Origin: WAPX01 sp964622075
GTDB lineage: Archaea; Halobacteriota; Archaeoglobi; Archaeoglobales; Archaeoglobaceae
Length of the DNA: 22,974 nt
Assembly: GCA_964622075.1 (NCBI GenBank)
Contig: CAZUMR010000055.1
Location: 1-22,974 of the forward strand
Direction: 5' to 3'
Shown here: positions 14,813 to 20,698 of the stretch, in pieces
Numbering within the stretch: position 1 is the stretch's first letter
Layout of the letters: each line of letters begins with the position of its first letter
Position numbers and translations under genes: made by a program
The notes under the pieces: generated by a model
What the model saw: only the letters and a program-made list of their open reading frames with translations
What the model was told of the DNA's origin: nothing
Databases searched by the model: none

Positions 14813-15310
14813 ATGATCCTCAAGGGTAAAGCTTGGAAGTTTGGGGATGACATATCCACTGACCACATAACTCCCGGCAGATATTACCACCTGAGGAGTA
14901 ATCTGCCAGAGCTGGCAAAACACGTAATGGAAGATGCAAATCCGGAGTTTGCTTCCAGAGTTAAGCCGGGAGATTTCATCGTGGCCGGTAAGAATTTTGG
15001 ATGTGGAAGTAGTAGAGAGCATGCCCCGGCTGTTATAAAGCTTGCCGGAGTTTCAGCAGTCATAGCGAAATCGTTTGCAAGGATTTTCTACAGAAATGCG
15101 ATAAACATAGGCCTCCCGGTACTGATAGCAGATACAAGCGAGATTGACGAAGGGGATGAGCTTGAAGTTGACCTTTCAAGCGGAGTGATAAGGGATGTTA
15201 CCAAGGGTATAGAAATAAAGGCAAGCCCCATACCAGATGTAATGATAAAAATACTTGAAACAGGAGGACTCGTTGAATACGTGAAAAAATATGGAGATGT
15301 AAAGGTCTAA
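14813..15310 (+). CDS. leuD: 3-isopropylmalate dehydratase small subunit / homoaconitase-like swivel subunit
   Basis: A 165-residue small (swivel) subunit of the two-part aconitase family. Markers are GKAWKFGDDISTDHITPGRY, KPGDFIVAGKNFGCGSSREHAP and SFARIFYRNAINIGLP. With a large [4Fe-4S] subunit encoded elsewhere it would isomerise a 2- or 3-hydroxy diacid such as isopropylmalate. The substrate-recognition loop after PGRY reads YHLRSN, rather than the YLRT of leucine enzymes or YLVY of methanogen homoaconitase as I recall them, so the true substrate may differ. The start at 14813 matches the family's usual N-terminus and the TATA spacing; ATG 14792 would add seven residues. It sits 51 bp after coaBC and converges with purE. 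Confidence 0.82.
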   Translation: MILKGKAWKFGDDISTDHITPGRYYHLRSNLPELAKHVMEDANPEFASRVKPGDFIVAGKNFGCGSSREHAPAVIKLAGVSAVIAKSFARIFYRNAINIGLPVLIADTSEIDEGDELEVDLSSGVIRDVTKGIEIKASPIPDVMIKILETGGLVEYVKKYGDVKV

Positions 15311-15340
15311 GAGTGAGAGCGTTTAGATAGTTGAAGAGTT

Positions 15341-15396
15341 GAATGCATAGCATCTGTATAAAAGCAAAGAATGCACAGCACCTGTATAAAAGTAGA
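15341..15396. repeat. 28-bp imperfect tandem repeat containing TATA-like cores
   Basis: Two adjacent 28-bp units (15341-15368 and 15369-15396) match at 24 of 28 positions. Each contains ctgtataaaag, a good archaeal TATA-like core on the plus strand, although no gene starts 25 bp downstream on that strand. The repeat lies between the convergent leuD and purE genes. Confidence 0.8.
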
Positions 15397-15415
15397 GATA
15401 AAATACAAAAACTAA
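15397..15415 (-). terminator. T-rich tract after purE
   Basis: Read on the minus strand, the bases immediately after the purE stop are ttagtttttgtattttat, an oligo-T-rich stretch fitting intrinsic archaeal termination. Confidence 0.45.
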
Positions 15416-15882
15416 CACGAGATTTCCTCATCAGCCTCAAGAACTTCTCTCTTCTTTTTCTCCTGATAATCCCTGATTTTCTCTCTCAGACTTCTATCTT
15501 TCATGGCAAGTATCTTGACTGCAGCAAGAGCCGCATTTTCAGGTTCAAGAACTACAAGTGGTGCAACTCCCGATGGCATTCTTAGAGATGACAGAATATC
15601 CATCCCCGAAAACTTGCTGCTGTAAGGCGGGCAGGCTATTACGGGATTGACAGTGTTTGCATCAACAAAACCGCTCAGGGCATTGCTTCTGCCTGCTACC
15701 GTTATAAAGACAGCGTCATCGTACTCCCTCAGAATTTCCAGCACTTTTTCGGGAGTTTTGTGTGCGGAGGCTATTCTCATGACATAGCCCACACCAAACT
15801 CTTCAAGAACCTTCGCTATCCTGTTCGAGAACTCGAGATCTGACTTTGAGCCCATCAGTATTACAGCATCCACACCTCTCAC
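15412..15882 (-). CDS. purE: Class II PurE: AIR carboxylase
   Basis: A 156-residue PurE-family enzyme of purine synthesis, making 4-carboxy-AIR. It has GSKSD (11-15) and the SAHK motif with His41. The next block is AGRSNALSGFVDANTVNPVIACPP and SSLRMPSGVAP, instead of the AGGAAHLPGM and MPGGVPV of the common bacterial enzyme. AGRSN, the NPVIACPP strand and SSLRxPSG are the hallmarks of class II PurE as in the animal PAICS domain, which uses AIR and CO2 directly and does not need PurK. The start is GTG at 15882 with gggtga four bases before it. It is transcribed divergently from sua5; a minus-strand TATA-like element lies at 15915-15925. Confidence 0.85.
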   Translation of the reverse strand: MRGVDAVILMGSKSDLEFSNRIAKVLEEFGVGYVMRIASAHKTPEKVLEILREYDDAVFITVAGRSNALSGFVDANTVNPVIACPPYSSKFSGMDILSSLRMPSGVAPLVVLEPENAALAAVKILAMKDRSLREKIRDYQEKKKREVLEADEEISC

Positions 15883-15914
15883 TTTCTCACCCGTAAACTT
15901 TGCCGGCTTTTCTG

Positions 15915-15972
15915 TCTTTAAGCTCTTACGGTGTTTTCACCGGCTCATCTGGTACCAGCAACAGATTTTTAC
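15915..15972. promoter_or_regulatory. Divergent purE/sua5 control region with two palindromes
   Basis: A minus-strand TATA-like element (cttaaag, 15916-15922) serves purE, and gatttttact (15963-15972) lies 26 bp before the sua5 ATG at 15994. Between them are a 5-bp-stem hairpin sequence cggtg-tttt-caccg (15929-15942) and the perfect palindrome ctggtaccag (15949-15958). Either could be an operator; this is inferred from position only. Confidence 0.45.
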
Positions 15973-15993
15973 TCCTGCAAACATCTCACGGCT

Positions 15994-16986
15994 ATGAAAG
16001 TAATAAAGGTAGATCCCGATTACCCTGAACCTGAAAAGCTGAAAGAAGCAGCCAAAATCATAAGGGATGGAGGACTGGTTGCATTTCCTACAGAAACCGT
16101 TTATGGACTCGGATGTGACGGCCTTAACGAGAAAGCCGTTAAGAGACTGTACAGCGTTAAGGGTAGAAGGCCTACGAAACCGGTAATACTCCACATACAC
16201 ACACCACTTCAGGCTGAGGAGCTGGCAGAAGTGAACGATGTGGCAAGGGCTCTGATGGACGAATTCTTTCCCGGGCCACTTGCTCTCGTTTTGAAAAAGA
16301 AGGAAATCGTACCGGATGTCACATCTGGCTATACGGGAAAGATAGCAGTCAGAATGCCTGCAAATAGAGTCGCTTTAAAACTAATAGAATTGAGTGAAAC
16401 TGCGATTGCCGCACCTTCAGCGAACAAATCTGGAGGAATAAGCCCTACGAGGGCTGAGGATGTGATAGAGGAGTTCGGGGATGAGATAGATGCAGTTGTT
16501 GATGGTGGTGAGACAAACGTTGGAATAGAGTCAACAGTACTCGATGTCAGCGGAGATAAGGCAGTCGTTCTGAGGATTGGAGCTGTTACGCTGGAAGAAC
16601 TGGAGGAAGTTCTCTCCGATTACGGTGTTGAAGTTACAGTTGAGCAATCAAACAGGGGAGAGCACTACAGGGTTGGAGGCAGGATTATAATCGTTGACGG
16701 TTCAGCAATTCCTCAAGTTGTGTCAGAATACCTGAAGTCAGGTGCAAAAATCGGAGTGTGTGCTTCTGAAGATGTTATTGATGAAATGCTTGAAAGTATG
16801 GATGCCTGTATAGCTGGAAAAATCGTGCTGTTCAGGGTAAAAGATGAGGAAGATTACTCGAAAAAATTATTCAGGGCAATGAGGGAGATGAAAGACTGCG
16901 ATTACTTAATTTTCCAGAGCGTCAGGGAGACTGGTATAGGGAGGGCAATCATGGCCAGATTGAGAGAGGCCGAAAGAAGTCTGTGA
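15994..16986 (+). CDS. sua5: Threonylcarbamoyl-AMP synthase Sua5
   Basis: A 330-residue enzyme making threonylcarbamoyl-AMP from threonine, bicarbonate and ATP, the first step of t6A at position 37 of ANN-decoding tRNAs. The YrdC domain fills residues 1-200: AFPTETVYGLGCDG, the KGRRPTKPVILHI substrate motif, FFPGPLALVLKK, IAVRMP, SANKSGGISPT and GIESTVLDV. The C-terminal Sua5 domain (about 235-330) makes it the long Sua5 form rather than the short TsaC form. The frame opens 21 residues upstream, but a TATA-like element 26 bp before 15994 and the family N-terminus support this start. Upstream bases up to 15930 hold the control region shared with purE. Confidence 0.92.
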   Translation: MKVIKVDPDYPEPEKLKEAAKIIRDGGLVAFPTETVYGLGCDGLNEKAVKRLYSVKGRRPTKPVILHIHTPLQAEELAEVNDVARALMDEFFPGPLALVLKKKEIVPDVTSGYTGKIAVRMPANRVALKLIELSETAIAAPSANKSGGISPTRAEDVIEEFGDEIDAVVDGGETNVGIESTVLDVSGDKAVVLRIGAVTLEELEEVLSDYGVEVTVEQSNRGEHYRVGGRIIIVDGSAIPQVVSEYLKSGAKIGVCASEDVIDEMLESMDACIAGKIVLFRVKDEEDYSKKLFRAMREMKDCDYLIFQSVRETGIGRAIMARLREAERSL

Positions 16987-16997
16987 TAGTCTAAGGA

Positions 16998-17032
16998 TTC
17001 TGATGCAATCTACCTTCTGATGCAAATCTACC
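16998..17032. repeat. 17/18-bp tandem duplication copying the DUF473 gene end
   Basis: ttctgatgcaatctacc (16998-17014) is followed directly by the same sequence with one extra a (17015-17032). The minus-strand TAG stop of the DUF473 gene (17028-17030) lies in the second unit, and the first unit repeats a TAG 18 bases further on, in frame. Confidence 0.8.
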
Positions 17033-17441
17033 CGGCGTCAAAGTGCTTCATGCACACAACTTCAGCCACAGTGGTATCGAGTATGCCGGTATTGTGGACT
17101 GCAGCTATCCTGCCAAAGCCCCTTGGCCTGAGCATGAGCCTGACAGCTGTCATCTCGCTTTCCTCCATGTAAGTTCCGGATGCGAAGAACAGGGAGTGGG
17201 ACATAACTTCCTTCCCCGTAACTTCTGCCACAATTCCAGTTACACCCTTTCCAAGATCACAGAGTCTTGCAGGAGTTAGAAGAACGCAGCTCCCTATTTC
17301 AGCCTTTATTGCGGTAGCCACATTGTGGGCACTTCTTAGCTCAACACTCCTGATCTCCCTTTTTAGGAGCGCGTCTATAACCCTTCTGGATATTCCCGTA
17401 AGCACGTAGCATTTGATTCTCTCTCCACCCATCTTCATCAT
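17028..17441 (-). CDS. DUF473 family protein
   Basis: A 138-residue archaeal protein of unknown function that I match to DUF473 by its opening (KCYVLTGISRRVIDALLKREIRSVELRSAHNV), a short beta-rich body (VLLTPARLCDLGKGVTGIVAEVTG) and its size. The fold is probably a small PUA- or ASCH-like beta barrel, but that is a guess. The frame can start at GTG 17450 or ATG 17447, 17441 or 17438. I prefer 17441 because gaggtgat, an eight-base match to the 16S anti-Shine-Dalgarno, lies four bases before it. It follows the PAC2 chaperone gene with a gap of about 15 bp or less, so the two form an operon and may act in the same process. Confidence 0.7.
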   Translation of the reverse strand: MMKMGGERIKCYVLTGISRRVIDALLKREIRSVELRSAHNVATAIKAEIGSCVLLTPARLCDLGKGVTGIVAEVTGKEVMSHSLFFASGTYMEESEMTAVRLMLRPRGFGRIAAVHNTGILDTTVAEVVCMKHFDAG

Positions 17442-17456
17442 CTGCATCACCTCACC

Positions 17457-18191
17457 TTAACCGAACATTGGCAGTTCGCTCTCTTCTTTCGCCTTTGCCT
17501 TGGATTCCTGCATCTTCGTCTGCTCTGCAAGTTTCTGCATCTGTGCTTCGATTATCTCAGCCTCCTTTATCAGCTTCTCAACACTCACGTTCCAGCCAAA
17601 CAGCCTGTTTAAAACGTTTGCAACTTCTGCTGCAGCTCTTGGATCGGGGTTGAAACCCATGGTCTCACCGAGTATCGCCATTCCCGGGAAGTTCTTCGCC
17701 ACGCACTCATTTAAAAGGGATCCGGCTATACCGGATATCGTCCCGCTTCTAAAGACCTCAACGTGATCCTTTATCTCCTCCAGCAACTCTTTCGTCGTGG
17801 CAGCTCCAAAAACTCTCTTTTTATTTTCAAATGTTGTAATTCCGGCAACTGAAACGAGTTTACTTGCCTCTATTGCAACGCACCATTCGACGATTACCCT
17901 GCTCATCCTGTTTGCGAGTTCGGGAGGGATTGGTACATCCGAATGGATGAGTATTGCACCCATATCCTTCATCTGGTATATCCTTACAGGAGGCAGAATC
18001 ACACCGTCCATCAGTGTCGCTATGGGTGGCAGTGCGTCTGATGAGATTATGCCTATCTGCTCGGGCTTAAGTTCCATAACGTAGTGGGCAGCTAAAATCG
18101 TACCAACAAGACCAATCCCCGGAAAACTCGTCAAAATTACGGGTTTTTCGACCTCCGGTTCTTTTATGAGGTCGATGTCAACTGGAATCAT
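17457..18191 (-). CDS. Proteasome assembly chaperone family protein (PAC2, PbaB-like)
   Basis: A 244-residue member of the PAC2 family (COG2047). It opens with KPVILTSFPGIGLVGTILAAHYV, followed by LPPIATLMDGVILPPVRIYQ, VVSVAGITTF-like strands, ISGIAGSLLNECV and GMAILGETMGFNPDPRAAAEV, in the family order. Archaeal homologues (PbaA/PbaB) bind 20S proteasome alpha subunits and help assembly. Residues from about 205 form a helical, Lys/Glu/Gln-rich tail, and the last residues are ELPMFG. The C-terminal Met-Phe-Gly resembles the hydrophobic-Tyr/Phe-any motif used to dock into alpha-ring pockets. A minus-strand TATA-like element lies about 25 bp before the ATG. DUF473 follows in the same operon. 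Confidence 0.85.
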   Translation of the reverse strand: MIPVDIDLIKEPEVEKPVILTSFPGIGLVGTILAAHYVMELKPEQIGIISSDALPPIATLMDGVILPPVRIYQMKDMGAILIHSDVPIPPELANRMSRVIVEWCVAIEASKLVSVAGITTFENKKRVFGAATTKELLEEIKDHVEVFRSGTISGIAGSLLNECVAKNFPGMAILGETMGFNPDPRAAAEVANVLNRLFGWNVSVEKLIKEAEIIEAQMQKLAEQTKMQESKAKAKEESELPMFG

Positions 18192-18208
18192 AAATCAGGT
18201 TTACATGC

Positions 18209-18220
18209 AATGGTATTTGA
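18209..18220 (-). promoter_or_regulatory. TATA-like element of the PAC2 chaperone operon
   Basis: On the minus strand ttcaaatacc lies about 25 bp before the ATG at 18191, with no Shine-Dalgarno sequence between, suggesting a leaderless operon message. Confidence 0.5.
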
Positions 18221-18242
18221 ATGTTGGGATATAATGCTGAAG

Positions 18243-18288
18243 TCAGGCAGAATTCAGGCAGAATGATAATCGAAACGATAATCGGAAT
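18243..18288. repeat. Two adjacent microduplications between the PAC2 and thermosome genes
   Basis: tcaggcagaat is repeated perfectly (18243-18253, 18254-18264). It is followed at once by gataatcgaaac and gataatcggaat (18265-18276, 18277-18288), which differ at two positions. No gene is present in this 150-bp gap. Confidence 0.8.
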
Positions 18289-18309
18289 ACAGCACAAAAC
18301 AGCGCAGAA

Positions 18310-18353
18310 GAAAATTAAAAGAAAAGTTAGAACTCAGGAAATTAGAACTCAGG
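18310..18353 (-). terminator. Thermosome gene end: duplicated stop segment and T-rich terminator
   Basis: ttagaactcagg occurs at 18342-18353, where it encodes the last codons and TAA of the thermosome gene on the minus strand, and again at 18327-18338. The 15-bp offset puts a second TAA in frame. Beyond it the minus strand reads cttttcttttaattttctt, a T-rich terminator (18310-18328). Confidence 0.65.
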
Positions 18354-19973
18354 TTCGCCCATTCCCTCAAAGCCCGTCTTCTTTGTCTTCTCCATGCCCT
18401 TGGCAGCAATGACGTCGTCGATTCTGAGGATCATCACTGCAACCTCAGTTGCGGACTCTATTGCGTGGGTCTTGACTCTCAGTGGCTCGAGGACACCCAT
18501 TTCCTTCATGTCAACGACCTTTCCTGTCTCCACGTCAACTCCAGCGTACTTCTCTCCCTTCTCGTGTGCTGCCCTGAGCTCAACGAGTACATCGATTGGA
18601 TCAATTCCAGCGTTCTCAGCTAAAGTTTTCGGAATTATCTCCAGAGCATTTGCGAATGCTTCGGCTGCAAGCTGCTCCCTGCCACCAAGTGTTGGTGCCC
18701 ACTGCTTAAGTCTGAGGCTGAGCTCGATCTCTGGAGCTCCACCTCCGGCCACAACCTTGCCATCCTCAAGAGCCACTCCTACGACTCTGACTGCATCCTC
18801 AATTCCTCTTGCTATCTCCTCGACAACGTGCTCGGTTCCACCTCTTACGAGTATCGTGACAGCCTTTGGATTCTTGCACCCAGTCACGAATACCATCTTT
18901 TCGTCTCCGACCTTCCTCTCTTCTACAAGCTCTGCCTCTCCAAGGTCTTCGCTGCTGATGTCTCTCAAATCAGTGAGCACTTTAGCACCTGTTGCCTTGG
19001 CGAGCTTCTCAAGGTCACTCTTCTTGACCCTCCTCACTGCAAGTATTCCTGCTTTTGCAAGGTAGTATTGAGCAAGGTCATCGATACCCTTCTGGCAGAA
19101 GACAACGTTAGCTCCGGCGTTGACTATCCTGTCAACGAGCTCCTTGAGCATCTTCTCCTCCTGCTCTATGAACTTCTGGAGCATCTCTGGGTCAGTAATC
19201 CTTATCTTCGCATCGGTTTCAGTCTCCTTGACCTCAAGGGCGGAGTTCACGAGCAGGATCTTTGCGTTCTCAACTCTCTTGGGCATTCCGGGGTGTACGA
19301 CTTCCTTGTCAAGTACAATACCATCAACGAGCTCTGTCTCCTCTACACTGCCACCCTGTCTCTTCTCAAGCTTAACGTAGTCCGGATCGAACTTGATCTT
19401 TCCATCCACTTCCTCAACCACAGACTTGACAGCTCTTACAACTATGTCTGCGAGTTTCTCAAGAGCCACTTCAGCACCCTTTCCAGTCATTGCAGTCATT
19501 GCGATCTTCTTGAGAATCTCATCGTCATCCTTGCTTATCGGAATGGCAATCTCGTTGAGAATCTCCACTGCCTTCTCGGCTGCCATTCTGTAACCGTTTG
19601 AGATTATTGCCGGATGGATGTCCTGATCGAGCAGCTCCTCAGCTCTCTTGAGCAGCTCTCCAGCCAGAACGACAGCAGTTGTGGTTCCATCTCCTACCTC
19701 GTTGTCCTGAGTCTTTGCAATCTCAATTACCATTTTAGCAGCCGGGTGCTCAACGTCAATCTCCTTGAGTATTGTAACACCATCGTTCGTAATCACGATA
19801 TCTCCAAGGCTGTCAACGAGCATCTTGTCCATTCCCCTTGGGCCGAGCGTGCTCCTCACAGCTTCAGCTATAACTCTTGCAGCCATTATGTTCATTCTCT
19901 GTGCATCCCTGCCAACAGTCCTCTGGGTTCCCTCCTTCAGAATCAATACCGGAGTTCCCTGCAAAGTTGCCAT
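18342..19973 (-). CDS. thsA: Thermosome subunit (group II chaperonin)
   Basis: A 543-residue group II chaperonin that folds proteins in an ATP-driven double ring in the cytoplasm. It shows the full family pattern: RSTLGPRGMDKMLVD, TNDGVTILKE with Asp64, the ATP-binding GDGTTT (94-99), ILVRGGTEHVVEE, VVAGGGAPEIELS and a final ILRIDDVIAAK. The C-terminus is short (GFEGMGEPEF), lacking the Gly-Met-rich repeats of many thermosomes. A strong Shine-Dalgarno (ggaggtggtg, minus strand 19978-19987) precedes the ATG, unlike most genes here. It has a leader of about 97 bases if the upstream TATA box at 20093-20102 is used. The alpha/beta subunit assignment, and therefore the symbol, is tentative. Confidence 0.95.
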   Translation of the reverse strand: MATLQGTPVLILKEGTQRTVGRDAQRMNIMAARVIAEAVRSTLGPRGMDKMLVDSLGDIVITNDGVTILKEIDVEHPAAKMVIEIAKTQDNEVGDGTTTAVVLAGELLKRAEELLDQDIHPAIISNGYRMAAEKAVEILNEIAIPISKDDDEILKKIAMTAMTGKGAEVALEKLADIVVRAVKSVVEEVDGKIKFDPDYVKLEKRQGGSVEETELVDGIVLDKEVVHPGMPKRVENAKILLVNSALEVKETETDAKIRITDPEMLQKFIEQEEKMLKELVDRIVNAGANVVFCQKGIDDLAQYYLAKAGILAVRRVKKSDLEKLAKATGAKVLTDLRDISSEDLGEAELVEERKVGDEKMVFVTGCKNPKAVTILVRGGTEHVVEEIARGIEDAVRVVGVALEDGKVVAGGGAPEIELSLRLKQWAPTLGGREQLAAEAFANALEIIPKTLAENAGIDPIDVLVELRAAHEKGEKYAGVDVETGKVVDMKEMGVLEPLRVKTHAIESATEVAVMILRIDDVIAAKGMEKTKKTGFEGMGEPEF

Positions 19974-20013
19974 AACACCACCTCCTTAATTTTCCTGCCT
20001 TTACCAGTTTTCT

Positions 20014-20103
20014 CAATTTTAGCACGGTATCAGCAGGATCGGGCAACTTACGTCAGCATTTCTTGCTGACATTTTTCTGTGGGGATGTAGTTCTATATAA
20101 GAT
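20014..20103 (-). promoter_or_regulatory. Thermosome promoter with palindrome at the predicted start site
   Basis: On the minus strand a strong TATA box, cttatatag (20093-20102), predicts transcription start near 20070-20073. A perfect inverted repeat, gtcagca-N5-tgctgac (20052-20070), lies exactly there, where a repressor would block initiation. Archaeal heat-shock repressors such as Phr and HSR1 bind near the start sites of chaperone genes. The N5 spacing matches the HSR1 site I recall from Archaeoglobus, but the arm sequence does not. A second, weaker TATA-like element (ctaaaattg, around 20016-20025) could give a shorter leader. Confidence 0.5.
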
Positions 20104-20178
20104 TTTTGGTAGGAATGACCGGAATAGCTGGTAATACAGCAAAAACATCAAAAGCAGACACGTGAAATTCTGTTGGAA

Positions 20179-20658
20179 ATGAGCAAGAGTGGAAAACCCG
20201 GAGAAAAAGTGGAAGAAAAAGTGGGGAGAAGACGGAATAAAGAAAACAGAAAAAAAGGGCTTGAAGAGATGTGTGAGGAAATTCTATCGTCTTTAGACAG
20301 AATAGCCAGAGTCATTAGCTGTGCGGAATTTTCTGGAGACAGGCTCTACATTTACGATCCGCCTTACGTACTTGAAGTTGGCAGGGAGATGATCGTTTTG
20401 CGGGAAGTTTCAGGGGATGAAGGGCTGGGAGGAGAAGGAGCAGGAGAAACAGAAGAGGTTGCAGCAATCCTCACACCACAGAGACTTGAATATCTGAGGA
20501 GCGAGGAAGATTTAAAGGTACTTGAAGACTGGTGTGTTGCCCTAACTTCTCTATCCTTCAGGAGGTTTTTTGTAAAGGGTTTAAAAGGTTTTAAGGGTGT
20601 AAGGTGTAAAGGGTTTTCCAAACAAAAAGAGCGGGGAAAGGAGCAGGGAAGGGGGTAG
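20179..20658 (+). CDS. Unrecognised protein with charged ends and Lys-Gly repeat tail
   Basis: A 159-residue protein that I do not recognise. Residues 1-30 are very basic and disordered-looking. Residues about 28-75 look folded (EMCEEILSSLDRIARVI, then DRLYIYDPPYVLEVGREMIVLRE). A Gly/Glu-rich linker leads to a second folded piece (AAILTPQRLEYLRSEEDLKVLEDWCVAL). The tail (from about residue 137) is a KG repeat, VKGLKGFKGVRCKGFSK, from imperfect DNA repeats at 20569-20625. The ATG at 20179 is taken; an upstream TTG (20173) is possible. No clear Shine-Dalgarno or well-placed TATA is visible. It is divergent from the thermosome gene and converges with the DUF460 gene. Nucleic-acid binding would fit the basic ends but is only a guess. 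Confidence 0.6.
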   Translation: MSKSGKPGEKVEEKVGRRRNKENRKKGLEEMCEEILSSLDRIARVISCAEFSGDRLYIYDPPYVLEVGREMIVLREVSGDEGLGGEGAGETEEVAAILTPQRLEYLRSEEDLKVLEDWCVALTSLSFRRFFVKGLKGFKGVRCKGFSKQKERGKEQGRG

Positions 20659-20698
20659 AGGAGGAAGTTGAAAGCTAAAGTTAAAACTAAGAGTATGC

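Noticed and set aside
15341..15396. Possible CRISPR remnant
   Set aside because: The two units are directly adjacent without a spacer, so this is a plain tandem duplication.
18394..19601. Long plus-strand open frames (223 and 257 codons) opposite the thermosome gene
   Set aside because: They are rich in Ser, Leu and Thr, match nothing, and are a by-product of codon use in the highly conserved thermosome gene on the other strand.
20052..20070. Reading the thermosome palindrome as a known HSR1 site
   Set aside because: The N5 spacing agrees but the arm sequence does not match the HSR1 consensus I recall, so no named regulator is assigned.
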